Assembly: GCA_022113835.1 (NCBI GenBank) | Contig: JAILWY010000021.1 | Span: 6,324,001-6,388,000, forward strand | Origin: Atopsyche davidsoni | Lineage: Eukaryota; Arthropoda; Insecta; Trichoptera; Hydrobiosidae | Direction: 5' to 3' | DNA length: 64,000 nt | Part shown: positions 36,776 through 48,149 of the stretch, piece after piece | How the letters are laid out: every line of letters begins with the position of its first letter | How positions within the stretch are numbered: the first letter of the stretch is position 1 | Notes under the pieces: model-generated | Databases searched by the model: none | What the model was told of the DNA's origin: nothing | What the model saw: the letters and a program-made list of their open reading frames with translations, nothing else | Program-made: the position numbers and the translations under genes

Positions 36776-37385
36776 CAAATAAAATCACATAATTAGATGC
36801 TTAGAATACAAACGTAATTATTAGAAGAATAAATTTTTATAGTACCCATTTACGTACAAACATTTTTGATTATATTGTGGTTTCATTTTTAGTCTATGTT
36901 AGTTTTGTTTAGTTTCGTAAAGGTGAAATTAATTTTTAATTTTTGTTACCAATTGTTACCAAAATAAACTCGGTAATATAGTATTTTTTGATGGCTTAAG
37001 TATGTGTGTCAGTGCAAATGTTAGTAGCACACTACTTTTTAAGAAAAGCATTCGTGTGTAATGTTTAGTATTATATCTGTAGATTTTCAAAATATTATTA
37101 TAAATCAAAATCATAAAAAATAAACAAGTTTTGTTTGAATACCTAAACGAGGCAACGTTTAAATAATCAAATTATATTTTGAACAAATTTCCAAGTGAGC
37201 CAACATACTTTTTCCTTTTAAATCATTTGGGAAGATAATAAACTCTAAAAGTATTGATATATTTGAAATTCTGCAAGTACAAATTAATCCAAGTTTCTAT
37301 GAATAAAATCGGCTTATTATCTTCCCTTAAAAATTTATTAATGTAAAAAAATCGTCTTTTTTAAATTATAAACAAAAAATTTGAT
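36776..37385. other. AT-rich spacer, nothing recognised
   Basis: No feature supported. Confidence 0.5.
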
Positions 37386-37700
37386 TTGAGATCGAGATCA
37401 AACAAATATCACTTGTGCTCAATCGTTCTAGAAAATAGCAAGAGTAAACCTTATCGTTACACCCATAACTTAGTCATGGGATTTTATCTCGCTAGTAAAT
37501 ATCAGAGTCCGCTTCTATTTGGACAAATTGAATTAATCACAAGACACGTAATTAGGTCATTTGAATTATGTATCCGCGACACGAACTACGACTTCAAAGG
37601 ACTTCTCCCAAAGCACGAGTTATGTGACAGTATCGCGACTGTACTCTCATTCACATCCGATGTATGCAATGCTTGCACGAACTATTTGGAGCTAAAATAG
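37386..37700 (+). other. Unrecognised 104-codon open frame over a balanced-composition block
   Basis: One of the longest unexplained open frames in the window. It opens at TTG; the first ATG falls around codon 31. The translated sequence has no recognisable domain and no splice consensus was seen at its edges. The underlying DNA is less AT-rich than its flanks, as for the other islands, so a non-coding conserved element is at least as likely as a gene. Confidence 0.15.
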
Positions 37701-37801
37701 TAATAAAAATATTTTAGACATTCTGTATTATTTTAGCTAAAATAAGTATATTTAATATAAAAAAGTATGGGAGGTGGAATTTATGGTATTCAGAGAAAAT
37801 C

Positions 37802-38105
37802 ATGGAATATCAAATAAAATATATAAAATGTATTAAAAATGTCTTGCATGTATAATTGATAGGCAGAAGTAATTATTATAAAACATTCTGTAAAATGTAA
37901 AAATTTAAAGAAAAAGATAAACTCCTGAAAAAAATGCGGTTTTCAGTTAACTACTGGAATACAATAAATAAAAATTCTTAAGGGGTAACAAACCGTGTAT
38001 AGCCTGCATCTTTACCTGCATCTTCTGCTAAAGATCTTCTATTTCGGATGTCACGGAATATCAAATAAAACATATAAAATGTATTGAAAATGTCTTGCAT
38101 GTATA
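37802..38105 (+). repeat. Direct 51-bp repeats flanking a 190-bp unit
   Basis: A block beginning GGAATATCAAATAAAA and ending TGTCTTGCATGTATA occurs at 37804-37854 and 38055-38105 with two substitutions. Between them lies 37865-38054, which recurs at 39086-39260. The arrangement looks like duplication or insertion within a repeat unit. Confidence 0.7.
37865..38054 (+). repeat. Dispersed repeat, copy 1
   Basis: Matches 39086-39260 along its length, including AACATTCTGTAAAAT, GATAAACTCCTGAAAAAAATG, AGGTAACAAACCGT-like and TTTCGGATGTCAC blocks, with scattered substitutions and small gaps. In copy 2 GTCAC runs straight into TCGCTCCCAG. In copy 1 the similar CTCGCTCACAG lies at about 38268, so about 210 bp separates the two parts. 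No coding sequence; family unknown. Confidence 0.75.
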
Positions 38106-38415
38106 TTGAAAAATCAAATAATTTTTAAAAATAAAATATGGTCGTTATTTCCAACATAGTATTTAATTCGACTTTATACTCTCAAAAAATCGTTATTGAG
38201 TGTTCGTAAGTTTATTTATATATAAGCAGATAAAATTAATAAAACCTTATTCGTATTTGTAAAACCTCTCGCTCACAGACAAATTGAAAGTGTTTATTTA
38301 TTTTTGTAGTGAATAGGTTTGGAGACACTGTGTTGCCCTAAAGGTATTTCAGGGAAGTTAACAAATTTGTGCTGTAATTAATTTCACCTTAATACTATTA
38401 AGTATTGTATATTTT
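38106..38415. other. AT-rich segment, probable insertion within repeat copy 1
   Basis: Contains the remainder of the segment separating GTCAC (38054) from CTCGCTCACAG (about 38268), then AT-rich spacer. Nothing else recognised. Confidence 0.35.
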
Positions 38416-38790
38416 AATAAATATTAAACCATACGTGAGGCTTGGTGAGATTCCTAATCTGTCCGCCGTGCTGGCTTTGTATCCGCCCAGACCCCATTTC
38501 CGGCTAGAGAAGTCTACCGTGCCGATGGAGTTGCACGCCCCATGAATTTTTAAATGGACAGGTTGCAGCGTGGAGGGATTTAACTTCACAACAAAGTACG
38601 GGAGATTGAGTGAACCTCCCGGACCAGGTGAAAAGCGCTCTTTACTGCGCGATAAAGTGAATTCTCAACCGTTAAACTCAAGCTGGCTTGATTACAAAAC
38701 TGTATGGAAAGACGAAGAAAAAGCTTTTTTTCTAGAATACGGCGTGCTTCTTAATAAGGTAAACAAATTTTCTCATCTACCCTGCTAGTA
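38416..38790. promoter_or_regulatory. Large GC-richer island
   Basis: About 300 bp of balanced composition with ATTCCTAATCTG (Otx/Bicoid-type TAATC core) near 38450. Both strands are open over parts of it (38398-38589 minus, 38570-38788 plus) without recognisable protein, which fits low stop density from base composition. Candidate regulatory element. Confidence 0.3.
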
Positions 38791-39085
38791 TTTTTTCATA
38801 TTACGGAATAAACCACCGCGCGGAACTCATAGCATTGTTTTTTTTTTGTTTTTGAGAATTCGTTTAATAAATGTAACCTAATATTTATGTTACACTGGAT
38901 TTTGTAAATATTTGATGTGGAGTAATTTATTTATGCCATAAAATGCTTACAAAATATTTAAATAAATAAATCAGATATAGAATATTTTTTATAGTATAAT
39001 ATAATTTATATTTTTTAGGATCTTTAAGTTGATTTTTTTTATCTATCATTACCCCGGACTGTAGTCTAAAGCACGATGTTACAGC

Positions 39086-39260
39086 AGGAGTAATTAATTT
39101 ATAACATTCTGTAAAATATGTATAAATTTAAAGAATAAGATAAACTCCTGAAAAAAATGCGGTTTTCAGTAAACTACTAAGAATACAATAAATATAAATT
39201 CTTAAGAGGTAACAAACCGTATGTAGCCTGAATCGTTACCTTCATCTTTTCGGATGTCAC
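39086..39260 (+). repeat. Dispersed repeat, copy 2
   Basis: Second copy of the 190-bp repeat at 37865-38054, same orientation, 1.2 kb away, uninterrupted at its right end. Non-coding. No terminal inverted repeats or target duplications recognised. Confidence 0.72.
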
Positions 39261-40330
39261 TCGCTCCCAGAGGAATTACAAAAAGCAAACAGGCTTCGTA
39301 GTGATAGTAATTAAGACTGAGCAACCGACTGTAGGAAATATATATCCCTTAATCATAAATGGTCTTTAATTTAAAATAATGAGTTTATCTTTTTTAAAAT
39401 ATATTTTTTGTGACTTTATTTTTATGTTTTTAGTGCAAATTATATTCAGGCGTGTTTTGCGCATTTTCCAAAATCTCTCGAATTATTATACTTGGTTTCT
39501 TCGGATTATCTTCTCACTCATATCACGCTGACACAGACGCGCGTTAAGTGACGTCTATCGACCCATTATACCGACGGTTGATACCTTTTTCTACATAAAT
39601 AAGAGATAAAAGCGTCATCATAACATAAAGAAAATACAATATTTTCGTTCTTATATAAAATTATTCTGTGGTAAAATATCAAAGAAGACGAACGAATCAT
39701 GAAAAGAAGGAATTAATGTTTTTTTTTTCTTGTAGTAGAATGTTTACTGAATCCTAAATAAAACGTTAACAGAAGAATCAATTATTAAAGCATTGAATCC
39801 AAAATAAATTTTATTTAATATTTTTTTACGATTTTGGTAATTATTCATTCAATAAGGCTTATATAAAAAAGTTACTTTACATTTAGGAATTATGTTTCAG
39901 AAATTTGGCGTTGCGATTGGAATGCTAGGGTAGATTTAATGAGCTACGGATGTATCTTCTCTTATATATTCGTAGAGATGTATAGATTTATACATAAAGG
40001 CAAACAATCTAAAAGAAGGAAATTTGAGGGAAACTAAGTAAGAGTTTTTTATTTGTGGATTTATTTATTGTCTTTTTTTGTAAATTATTCGTAAAATTAC
40101 AATATTACTTAAAAAAAATTATATATTATACAATTCGTATTAAATGTTATTGATAATTGTCGATTATTATATCTTTGTAGAGCTGAGCTTTTGTGTGCAT
40201 AGAGGTAGGTAGTATTTTATTATGAAATAACAATGGGAACCTTTAAAGGGTTTTGCAGTTAGCAAATTAACTGTATTATTGAAATGTGAACTAGAAATTG
40301 TTATCTAACCGAAAATTGTACAAATTTAAG
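39261..40330. other. AT-rich spacer with small island 39465-39595
   Basis: 39520-39590 is CG-containing (ACGCGCGTTAAGTGACGTC at 39538-39556, with a CRE-like TGACGTC). The rest is AT-rich and featureless. Confidence 0.32.
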
Positions 40331-40575
40331 CAGCATACCTCGTGTTAACAACAAACCCCTCCAACGGTTGGGCATCAGCTGTTATTTTGGGGTAAGTCAG
40401 AATTACGTTGGGGTAGGATTAAACCGTTGGAAGCCTCTGGGTGGCTTGTGATTCGGTTGACTTCATCACCGAGGCTTTATTACCATAACTTGGGGTCGGC
40501 CAAAGCACTGTGTAGACGCAAAACACCCTGAACTCATAGACCACCTAGCCCGGGAGGTTAGTCATTAATTTACAT
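40331..40575. promoter_or_regulatory. GC-richer island with two Myb-type sites
   Basis: CTCCAACGGTTGGG (40361-40374) and AAACCGTTGGAAG (40421-40433) are inverted copies of a CCAACGGTT core, the consensus of Myb (YAACKG). The block also has repeated TTGGGGT elements (40395, 40410, 40490). No coding sequence recognised. Confidence 0.35.
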
Positions 40576-40859
40576 ATCAATAATATATTAAAACTACAGC
40601 ATCGTTCATTAGAAGAAATTTAATAATATAATTATATATATATACCAAATACATATGTTTATATGACTAACTCATACTTTGGTTCAACCTATATTGGTTA
40701 TTTTCGGATCGCTGAACATAATATAAGTATTTTGAGAGACCAGATCCACTCTTGAGGATGTGACAATACCAACTACTTGTGCTCTGTACAAGTGCCCTTA
40801 TTCTGCACCGAGATTCCAAAATACAGTAGAATGAAAAATACAGCAAATTCTAGGAATTG

Positions 40860-40863
<4 letters not shown>

Positions 40864-40927
<64 letters not shown>
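40864..40927. repeat. (AT)n microsatellite
   Basis: About 64 bp of uninterrupted alternating AT. Confidence 0.98.
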
Positions 40928-40931
<4 letters not shown>

Positions 40932-41250
40932 AAACAGGTATTCCTGTACTATGTCATGTTCCGAGCGATTGTTTATTGAATACCAGTTTGGCCAAGAAAA
41001 ATCTGCTCGTATGCGCGTAAAAAATAATAGAGGAAATATGAGAAGAGAGGAAGTCAGTTAAGCTGAAATGAATTTCGTACATCGCTCATTCTCGGGGAGG
41101 TGAAAATGTTTTTTCCCGGAGGCTGGAAGTTCTTGAGAACAAATAATAAAATGATATATAGACGCTGGCCGCGGAGACATTTCCATGATAACGACTCTTT
41201 TTAACGACCCCATATCAGTCGTAATCCAGATGGATGTTGCACAAATTTTG
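40928..41250. promoter_or_regulatory. Island of balanced composition
   Basis: 40955-41235 is less AT-rich than its flanks and lies directly beside the AT microsatellite. No coding sequence recognised. Possible regulatory element. Confidence 0.27.
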
Positions 41251-42440
41251 TTTATAGCCGAGGACTAACACACTCAATGCTAATTAATTAATGTACAATA
41301 GTTAAAAAAATATATTTTGTGATATTTAATATTTTTTAAAAGTATTTATAAACGATTCTAAAATATATTGGTTAAAATCAAAAAAATATTTAAGTTTCTA
41401 TTCACTACAAAAACTTCTTTCACTAAAAAATCTGAAAACAAAAAATCGAATTATACTTCTTATTTGGTTGTTATCTGCTTAAACTAAACCATTTCGTTAT
41501 ATCTATAACAAGAAAATAAATATACTGTATATAATAGTTTAATTTCGTTTGTAAATGCTGAAATATTTTATGTTACTATTTCCAAGTTATTTTTTAAATG
41601 AGGTAATATGTTAAAACAATAGACAGCTTCTTTTGACATTGAAGACTGATTGAGTTTCTTTCTAATTTAAAGAGTTAGTAATTCTTGGGAGAGTTTGATA
41701 AAGATAAATGGTTTTTGAAAAATTTAAACATTTTGTAATTTGTACAAAGCTTCAAACACTACCATAATCCATTATGAAGAAAATGAGCTAAATTGTCTAA
41801 CATTTTTTTAATCATACTTTTGAAATATAAATAAAATTATAATCATTTTTTTGTTTGTCAAATTATTGTAAGCTTGCGATATATAAATATATAAAAAAAA
41901 TATTGTAATTTATTTCACTGCTGATATGGGTTTATGGATATCGGTTTGGATAAGTGTGTCATATCTCGCCTTGAGAAGATTCAGATGATACAAGTGCGTG
42001 AACACCCGAGTCTATCCAGTGATATAAATATATTTTACGTATAAACGATATTTTTCGTTTTCCTATTTTATAAGGCGACGACACCAACAATAAACATTTT
42101 TGATATTTGTCATTGTCGCCAAAGACAAATTTTAAAATATAAAAAAACTAATGCAATAATTTTTTTTTTAATTTTTAAATATAAGTCTGTCTTCATGCTT
42201 TAAATGCTTGTTCAAAATTTAAGTCTCAAATGAACTAGTATCACTCCAAAATTATAACCAGTTGTTAAATGTAAGATGCCAAAAACTATAAAAGGTGTTA
42301 CAACACTTTTTGGATCATCGCTCAATATATCTAACATTATCTGTAATAAAGTAGTTTTCGAATCAAAAGTCTTTAAAGAAACGCGATATCTGAAAGAGCA
42401 TTATAATATTTAACCTTAAAGTTTGGCAAGTTTTATTGAT
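41251..42440. other. AT-rich spacer, nothing recognised
   Basis: No feature supported except a modest block at 41925-42020. Confidence 0.5.
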
Positions 42441-42444
42441 GGAG

Positions 42445-42680
42445 ACTATTTTGCGCGCGAAAGTCCGTTATTTTCGGCGCGAAATTTTCGCGCGCAAACA
42501 AGAAGCCGAATTGATGGTGCGCTGGGTTTTTTATTGCAGAAAGTACACGGCTTGGCCATCATAGCCCCACTTTACCCCGTGGCTGACTGAATACAAATGC
42601 ACGTGATATGTTAAGCCCTGCTGGGAAGGAAAAGTACTACGATTACCCGTGTTTTGCTGTTGTGAGGGCGTAGTCGACAT
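42445..42680. promoter_or_regulatory. E2F-like inverted repeat cluster and GC-richer island
   Basis: TTTTGCGCGCGAAA (42449-42462) and TTTCGCGCGCAAA (42486-42498) are inverted copies. Between them TTTTCGGCGCGAAA (42471-42484) is a third, itself near-palindromic, TTTSSCGC-type site. The consensus of E2F/DP is TTTSGCGC. Three such sites in 50 bp of AT-rich DNA is striking. The GC-richer flank continues to 42670. No adjacent gene start was recognised. Confidence 0.45.
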
Positions 42681-44465
42681 ACTTATAAGAGACTTACTAA
42701 TATAACGCATATATTATACACGATTTTCAAAGGGTATAACGAAAATAGAGAAATCCCCGTACACTACCACCTAAGCCACATATTTTAAGCCCACAACCTA
42801 CGCCAGTATCAGGGGATGACCACGTACCGTATTACAAGCATAGCCCTAAAAACTATTGTAAATTTACACAAATGAAAATAAATAATTTAGTCTCTTATTA
42901 AACTTAAAACATCATATATATGTGACTACACATCTCTCATACTTAACATAACATATTTTATTAAAAATTCTTTAATAAACAATTGTGTAAATTCAATCTC
43001 CTGTGGAAATATTTTCAGCAAAGCCAATATTTGATCTATTTTAATTAACCTAGAGATTCGCCCCTTGCAGACTGTCATAAATTTAATGGAAAATAAAATA
43101 TTTTATGTAAGAACACGGGAGAGTTCCATGCATTATCAAAAATATATTCGTTTCATTAATTTTTTTAGATTTAAATGCATAAAGTAATAATTTTTTAATT
43201 AATTTCAAATGAAGCTTCTTTAAATTAAAAAAATAAATGATTTGTTTGAAGATATAATATATATGAAAAAAAAATAATACCATGAATTCCATTCGTATGC
43301 CAGGGACCTTGATGTTTTTCCAAAAAGCTCATTTTTACGTACATAGATACAATTGTTTGCATAAAAGTATACTTGTAAGTATATTGTACATATGTAGTCT
43401 TCCGGTCGAAATTTCACATAAATTTTGGTGGAATTATGTTAGATTTGCCAATCTGAACATTAAAAGCAATTAATATTTAATCGATTAATCTCGGTTGGAA
43501 TTTAAGTGGTTTTGTGTGCTAACAGTTTTTTTTGTTTATAACATACATTAATATTAGAGAGTATGGTTTCTGTAATCTTTACAATCTTTATTGCAAATAA
43601 AACTTTTTTATGGTCCATTTGACACAAATCTGTATAATAATTGAATGATTTGGTTGAGATGGCTTATAACAAAATACAATTTAAGAGAAAGAACTTGGAG
43701 CAGAGGGTTTTTCTGTTTTTCTTTTATTTAGATTTTATACAGAGGATCAGCCTAATGGCAAACAAACGTTAGAATTCCACGCAACGCAGAATTTCCTCTG
43801 AGTTTTTTGTTTATTTTTCGCGAAAAAACTAGCTATTTTCTAAGTTGTTTTTATAAAAACTCCTTCATTTTTTATTGAAAATCCTTTTATTTTTAAAGTG
43901 CGGGAGTATAAAAATACAATAAAAACAACACGTTTGGTTGGGATGTGTGGTTTTATATTTATCATATATTTTTGAACATTATTGTAAATTAGTAAACATA
44001 GTTTTAAAACCTAAATAAAACACAGTCAGAACCAAGACTTAGTTTAGTTAATTAGAATAATTTCACTAAAGCGAATAAAAGTTAATCTTTTTTGTAATAT
44101 TTTTTTTATTGTAGTCTGATTTATGTTAACAATTTTCAAAATAAAGAGCCAGCTTGTGATTAGTGTTTATAGCTTAGTTTTTCTTAGAATTAAAAGCAAT
44201 TTACATTTATTGTATTTTCTGTCATATACACAGTCTTTTGATTGCATTCAAATATTTCTCCGATCATCGTAACAGTATTGAATCTAATATTACGAGAACT
44301 TAAATTCTTTCCCGTTACTCATTCAAAAGTCCAAAAAATATATATCCACGAGCAATCCAACTTTTTTCATTTGCACTTTAAAAATAAGTATATTTATATT
44401 TCCTTAGAGAGAAAACTCCATAAAATCATTACAAACTTTAATTATCATTCTAATGACAAACCAAA
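42681..44465. other. AT-rich spacer
   Basis: A modest block at 42740-42850. 43738-43810 (CAGCCTAATGGCAAACAAACG) vaguely recalls old interspersed repeats but could not be assigned. No gene supported. Confidence 0.42.
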
Positions 44466-44745
44466 AGTTTTTCACGGAATTGACATGGCGTTGCATGCAT
44501 GGCTACAGGGTAAAAAACATATATTTCCGTGCGGAACGCGACTCCGAAGGCTTCAGTAATTGACTGAGCCTTCAGGACATCGTCCGTGAGTATTTCTACG
44601 AGAAAGTTGGCGTTCCCGATTCATTGAAAACTAAAGTTTGAGACCAGAGGCTTATTAGGGAGCCGTCACGCCACGCTAACTTGGTCACACCAGAGACTTG
44701 GGACTAGAAGGTAGAGGGTCAATGACTCAGCGGTTAGACTTTTCC
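44466..44745. promoter_or_regulatory. GC-richer island
   Basis: GAAGGCTTCAGTAATTGACTGAGCCTTC (44546-44573) has inverted GAAGGCT/AGCCTTC arms. CGTCACGCCACGC lies at 44664-44676. No protein recognised. Candidate regulatory element. Confidence 0.32.
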
Positions 44746-45674
44746 AATTTTGTTTTTAGATTGTTCAACCAAAGATAATTAAGTTACTTTGTTATGAAGT
44801 ACCTTGTTTTGTAACAACAAAACAACACTGTTTGGTGACAACATTTTAAGCTGTAATAAAATATTATCAAAACTATTAATTTACAATATATCCTAAGCAG
44901 TTTGTAGAGTTATTAATTACTCAATAGACTCTCGAATACTGTTTCAACAAAGTTGCTTGTTTAACAACATGTGTTAAGTATGAGATACATTTATAGAATG
45001 ACCTTGAACTTTGAACAGATTACAGGAAGGATTCGACCCTCCATCCACCACCTATCAACATCTGATAACTTAATCTGTTTGGTAATAGTTACATTCAAAC
45101 TTTGCGATAATATAACATACGAGTTTGTGTGTTTAAACAAAATCAAAACACTAAAGCCATTCAAATACAAAGACAAAACTTAAAAAATAATTTTAAATCT
45201 ATATATAGAAAAAAAGGACGGACACATATAAAGGAAAAATTTAAAAAAAAAAGCCAGCTAATTAAAAAATAATTTATGATTAAATTCTTCTTTGTATGAC
45301 TTTTTAGAAATATTTTTACAAATCTTTTGAAAAAGTCTGTTGAGATATCCACATATTTTATCAACAAAAAAAATGTAAGATAGTGTGTATTATCACAAAA
45401 AATCATACATTACTTACTTTAAATTTATATCAATATTAATCATTACTGGTTTAAAACATGCTCATTTAATGAATGTTAATTAGTAATCAGTTGATATATT
45501 CAATTTTTTTTATCATAAGCGTGTTAAAATCAACTATTTATATTTAAAACAATAATACGGTTTGATGTTACTTGCCTGTGTTGATGTACTGAAAATATTT
45601 TATTAAACAAAAATATTTAAATTCTCGAGTTATAATGACAAATCTTCAAATTTACCAAAGCTTTTGTTTTCCAG
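44746..45674. other. AT-rich spacer, nothing recognised
   Basis: No feature supported. It ends with the pyrimidine-rich acceptor of the candidate exon below. Confidence 0.45.
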
Positions 45675-45872
45675 TTATAAACCAATAACCCGCTCTCCAT
45701 CATCTCTCTTGTTGAGTCTCGTTGATACTTTGTTCCGCATCAGCAAAAAGCCAAGCAAAAAGCAAACGTTGAGTCAGAGTGATATATTGCCATTTCCACA
45801 AGACAAACGATCAATTTTAAAACATCGAAGCTCCCTTCTCCTCCACTTGGAGACGCATCCAGCACCGCTTTC
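45675..45872 (+). CDS. Candidate internal coding exon, product unknown
   Basis: A strong acceptor (TTTTGTTTTCCAG ending 45674) and a plausible donor (CAAGTAAAG, GT at 45873-45874) bound 198 bases, exactly 66 codons, with both junctions in phase 2. The enclosed frame is open and starts YKPITRSPSSLLLSLVDTLF. It is Ser/Leu/Lys-rich and hydrophilic in its second half (KKPSKKQTLSQSD, DKRSILKHRSS), as in disordered or alternatively spliced segments. Base composition is less AT-rich than the surroundings, with varied codons. I do not recognise the protein, and no partner exon was found in the window. If real, it belongs to a gene with very large introns. A chance open island is the main alternative. 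Confidence 0.33.
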
Positions 45873-47385
45873 AAGTAAAGTACGAAGGACATGACAAACG
45901 CAAAGGGTTATCATATTATAAAATAGTGGTGGGATCTACAATGTAATGATAATATATCTCAGTTTTTCAGATTTTTATTACATAGAAAGTAATGTCGGCC
46001 TATTTTTTTTAACCCTTTTTTCACGCAAGCCTGAACGATTTGTGCGAGGAATGTTCTCGGATTTGGAAAGTTTTTTCGCAGTTGTTCGCAGGGGTTTCGT
46101 GTTACGCTGAAAGCGCGTATGCTGAAAATACCTGTGCGGGTTGAAATGCTAGAATATCATTTGAAAATTCTCTAGTTTATTATGTACTACATTATCGCAC
46201 AAGGAATATCTCACATAAACGAGTTTGGTATTTCAGAAAACGTAACGAATAATCCACATTACATTTTTTTAAGTTTTCAATTCACGCTTTCGTTTCAACC
46301 AATCACGTTTCATTTATTTGAAAGCTCTGCTTTTAATTCCAACAAAGATACTTAATACAGTTGTTCTGATCAACAAATTTAATTTATTTGAAACATTTTT
46401 ATTTGTATTATTGTAGTCAGGTTTTCAATGAATGTAAACTACATTACTTCGATTTGAAAAAGAAATCTCAAACTTGAGTTTGATTGTATTTATTAAAGAT
46501 ATTTCTCACGTAAAGGTTGGGACATATACCCCATATTTTCTTATTTTTTATCTTTGCTAAGGCTTCTCTGTTTCTCGTGTAATTGTAGGCGGTTTCAACA
46601 CGTCTCAACCATGGGGTCCTTATATTCGTAGGTTTCAACCGAGGAGAGAATTAAGGTGGATCCACTCTGCCAGTTACGCTATCCTGGGTACGTTGAGCGT
46701 AGCTCAAATAATTGATTAATGACTCTAGGGATACGGCAAGCTGTGACACTAATGTTTCCACCCTGTTTTCAATGAAATCTTGAAAGATATTACAAGAGGC
46801 GCTTTAAATTTGACATTAAATTTTAAACAGCAAGTGCAATCTGATTAATTTAATATATTCACATATTAATAAACTAATTCAACAACTAAAGAGTAATAAA
46901 AAAACACTATTAAAATATAAATAAATTATGAATCAATATTTTTTAAGTGGACAGAAAAACTGTAATAATGTGGTTTTATCTGAGACAACTATTTTTTTAA
47001 ACAAGAATAAACAATGCTTAATGATACTTTGAATCTATTAGATTCTAATTTTTTGTGATCATTTAGGTGTTTAACATAGGTTTTCTTTATATAAGATATA
47101 TTGAAATATAATTTAACAAATAGAATGTCGTCCAGTCAATGTTGTGATAAGATTAAAATTATTTTTTATAATACTATGCATTACCACCGAAGCATGAAAA
47201 GTACGGCCAGTAAGCCCAATATAACAGTAAACTTCAAGAAAGTTAAAAGTATAAAAGGGCGTTGAGTAAGGTCTTTTATATTAGGTAGTAAACGATTGAG
47301 TTAGAGTCATAAAGATTCGCACTACCAAGAATTCAGTACTTTTACTGGTGGACTCTCTTTTATAGTCGAATAACTAGAATGCCGT
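45873..47385. other. Spacer with islands 46025-46140 and 46580-46800
   Basis: 46580-46800 is a clear GC-balanced island; GTTTCAAC is repeated at 46592 and 46633. 47155-47290 is a weaker block. The rest is AT-rich. No gene supported. Confidence 0.3.
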
Positions 47386-47690
47386 ATCCCTAAAACATGT
47401 CTGAAGTGTACAGCCTACTAGGCAGTCTGGGTAGGCCTTAAAGTTAGTCCGAAAACGGCATGTCCTTTAAAAAATTTAGGACTGCGGCTCGTAAAAAGCC
47501 CGAACAAAAGACTCTGAGTTTCCACGAACAAAACCTTTCGGCGAAACAACTAGGGTTTAGCTAACGCAACGCACCTGCGGCCGGAGCTCTATTGTGGGGA
47601 AATGTATTCAAGGAAGCAGAGGGCCCAGCCTCCTTTGGGCCAGGGTTACCTCTCGATACAAGGACACTCACGAACTTAATATGTCTCCAT
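47386..47690. promoter_or_regulatory. Large GC-rich island
   Basis: About 290 bp with CTGCGGCCGGAGCTC near 47575 and GGGCCCAGCCTCCTTTGGGCC (47621-47641), whose GGGCCC and GGGCC elements sit at each end. No coding sequence recognised. Composition suggests a conserved non-coding or regulatory element. Confidence 0.33.
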
Positions 47691-47996
47691 TTTTAATATC
47701 AAATTTATATTATTTTCAGTGATATTCAAAACAATATTACCCAATACTTTGATACCTTAAAATGAAAAATCAGTGACTCAACATTAATCTTACATATATT
47801 TTTAATATCTTAATTTTCTTGTGGTTAATAAGCTTGAAAGTGTTTAAAAAATAAATTATCATTTGTTAATATTTAAGCGTAAATTTAAAAAAAATATATT
47901 TGTCAGTATTATTTAGACTAATTATCATATATCTATTTTTTGGATTGGACGTCAATCAGATGCGTATTTATTACCCATTACGGGTTTATTCTATTA
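47691..47996. other. AT-rich spacer, nothing recognised
   Basis: No feature supported. Confidence 0.45.
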
Positions 47997-48149
47997 TTAC
48001 TAATATGATTAGGCATACATAGAAGATGATTTAAAGAAACTCTCAGAAAAATATCATAGTGATTTGTGTGGGATCACGATGATATTTTTCTGAGAGTTTC
48101 TTTAAATCATCTTCTATGTATGAACTAATGTGCCTAATCATATTAGTAA
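47997..48149. repeat. Near-perfect long hairpin containing part of the SINE body
   Basis: The left arm 47997-48063 and right arm 48073-48149 are reverse complements apart from a 10-base insertion (about 48121-48130) and one or two changes. The loop is nine bases, TTGTGTGGG. The inner 40 bases of each arm (AAAGAAACTCTCAGAAAAATA and onward) match the SINE at 26476-26516. The junction falls exactly where the SINE T-arm begins (GTGTGGGAT), so two SINE bodies are joined head to head without the tRNA part. The outer 20 bases (TTACTAATATGATTAGGCA) are shared by both arms but absent from the 26-kb SINE. Confidence 0.85.

Noticed and set aside
37386..37700. 104-codon open frame as a gene
   Set aside because: No ATG near the start, no recognisable domain, no splice signals; fits the low stop density of a balanced-composition island.
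43738..43810. Interspersed repeat remnant with CAGCCTAATGGCAAAC
   Set aside because: Similarity to common insect repeat tails is too vague to support a call.
44242..44559. 105-codon open frame on + strand
   Set aside because: Opens at TTG, mostly AT-rich spacer codons, enters an island at its end; no recognisable protein.
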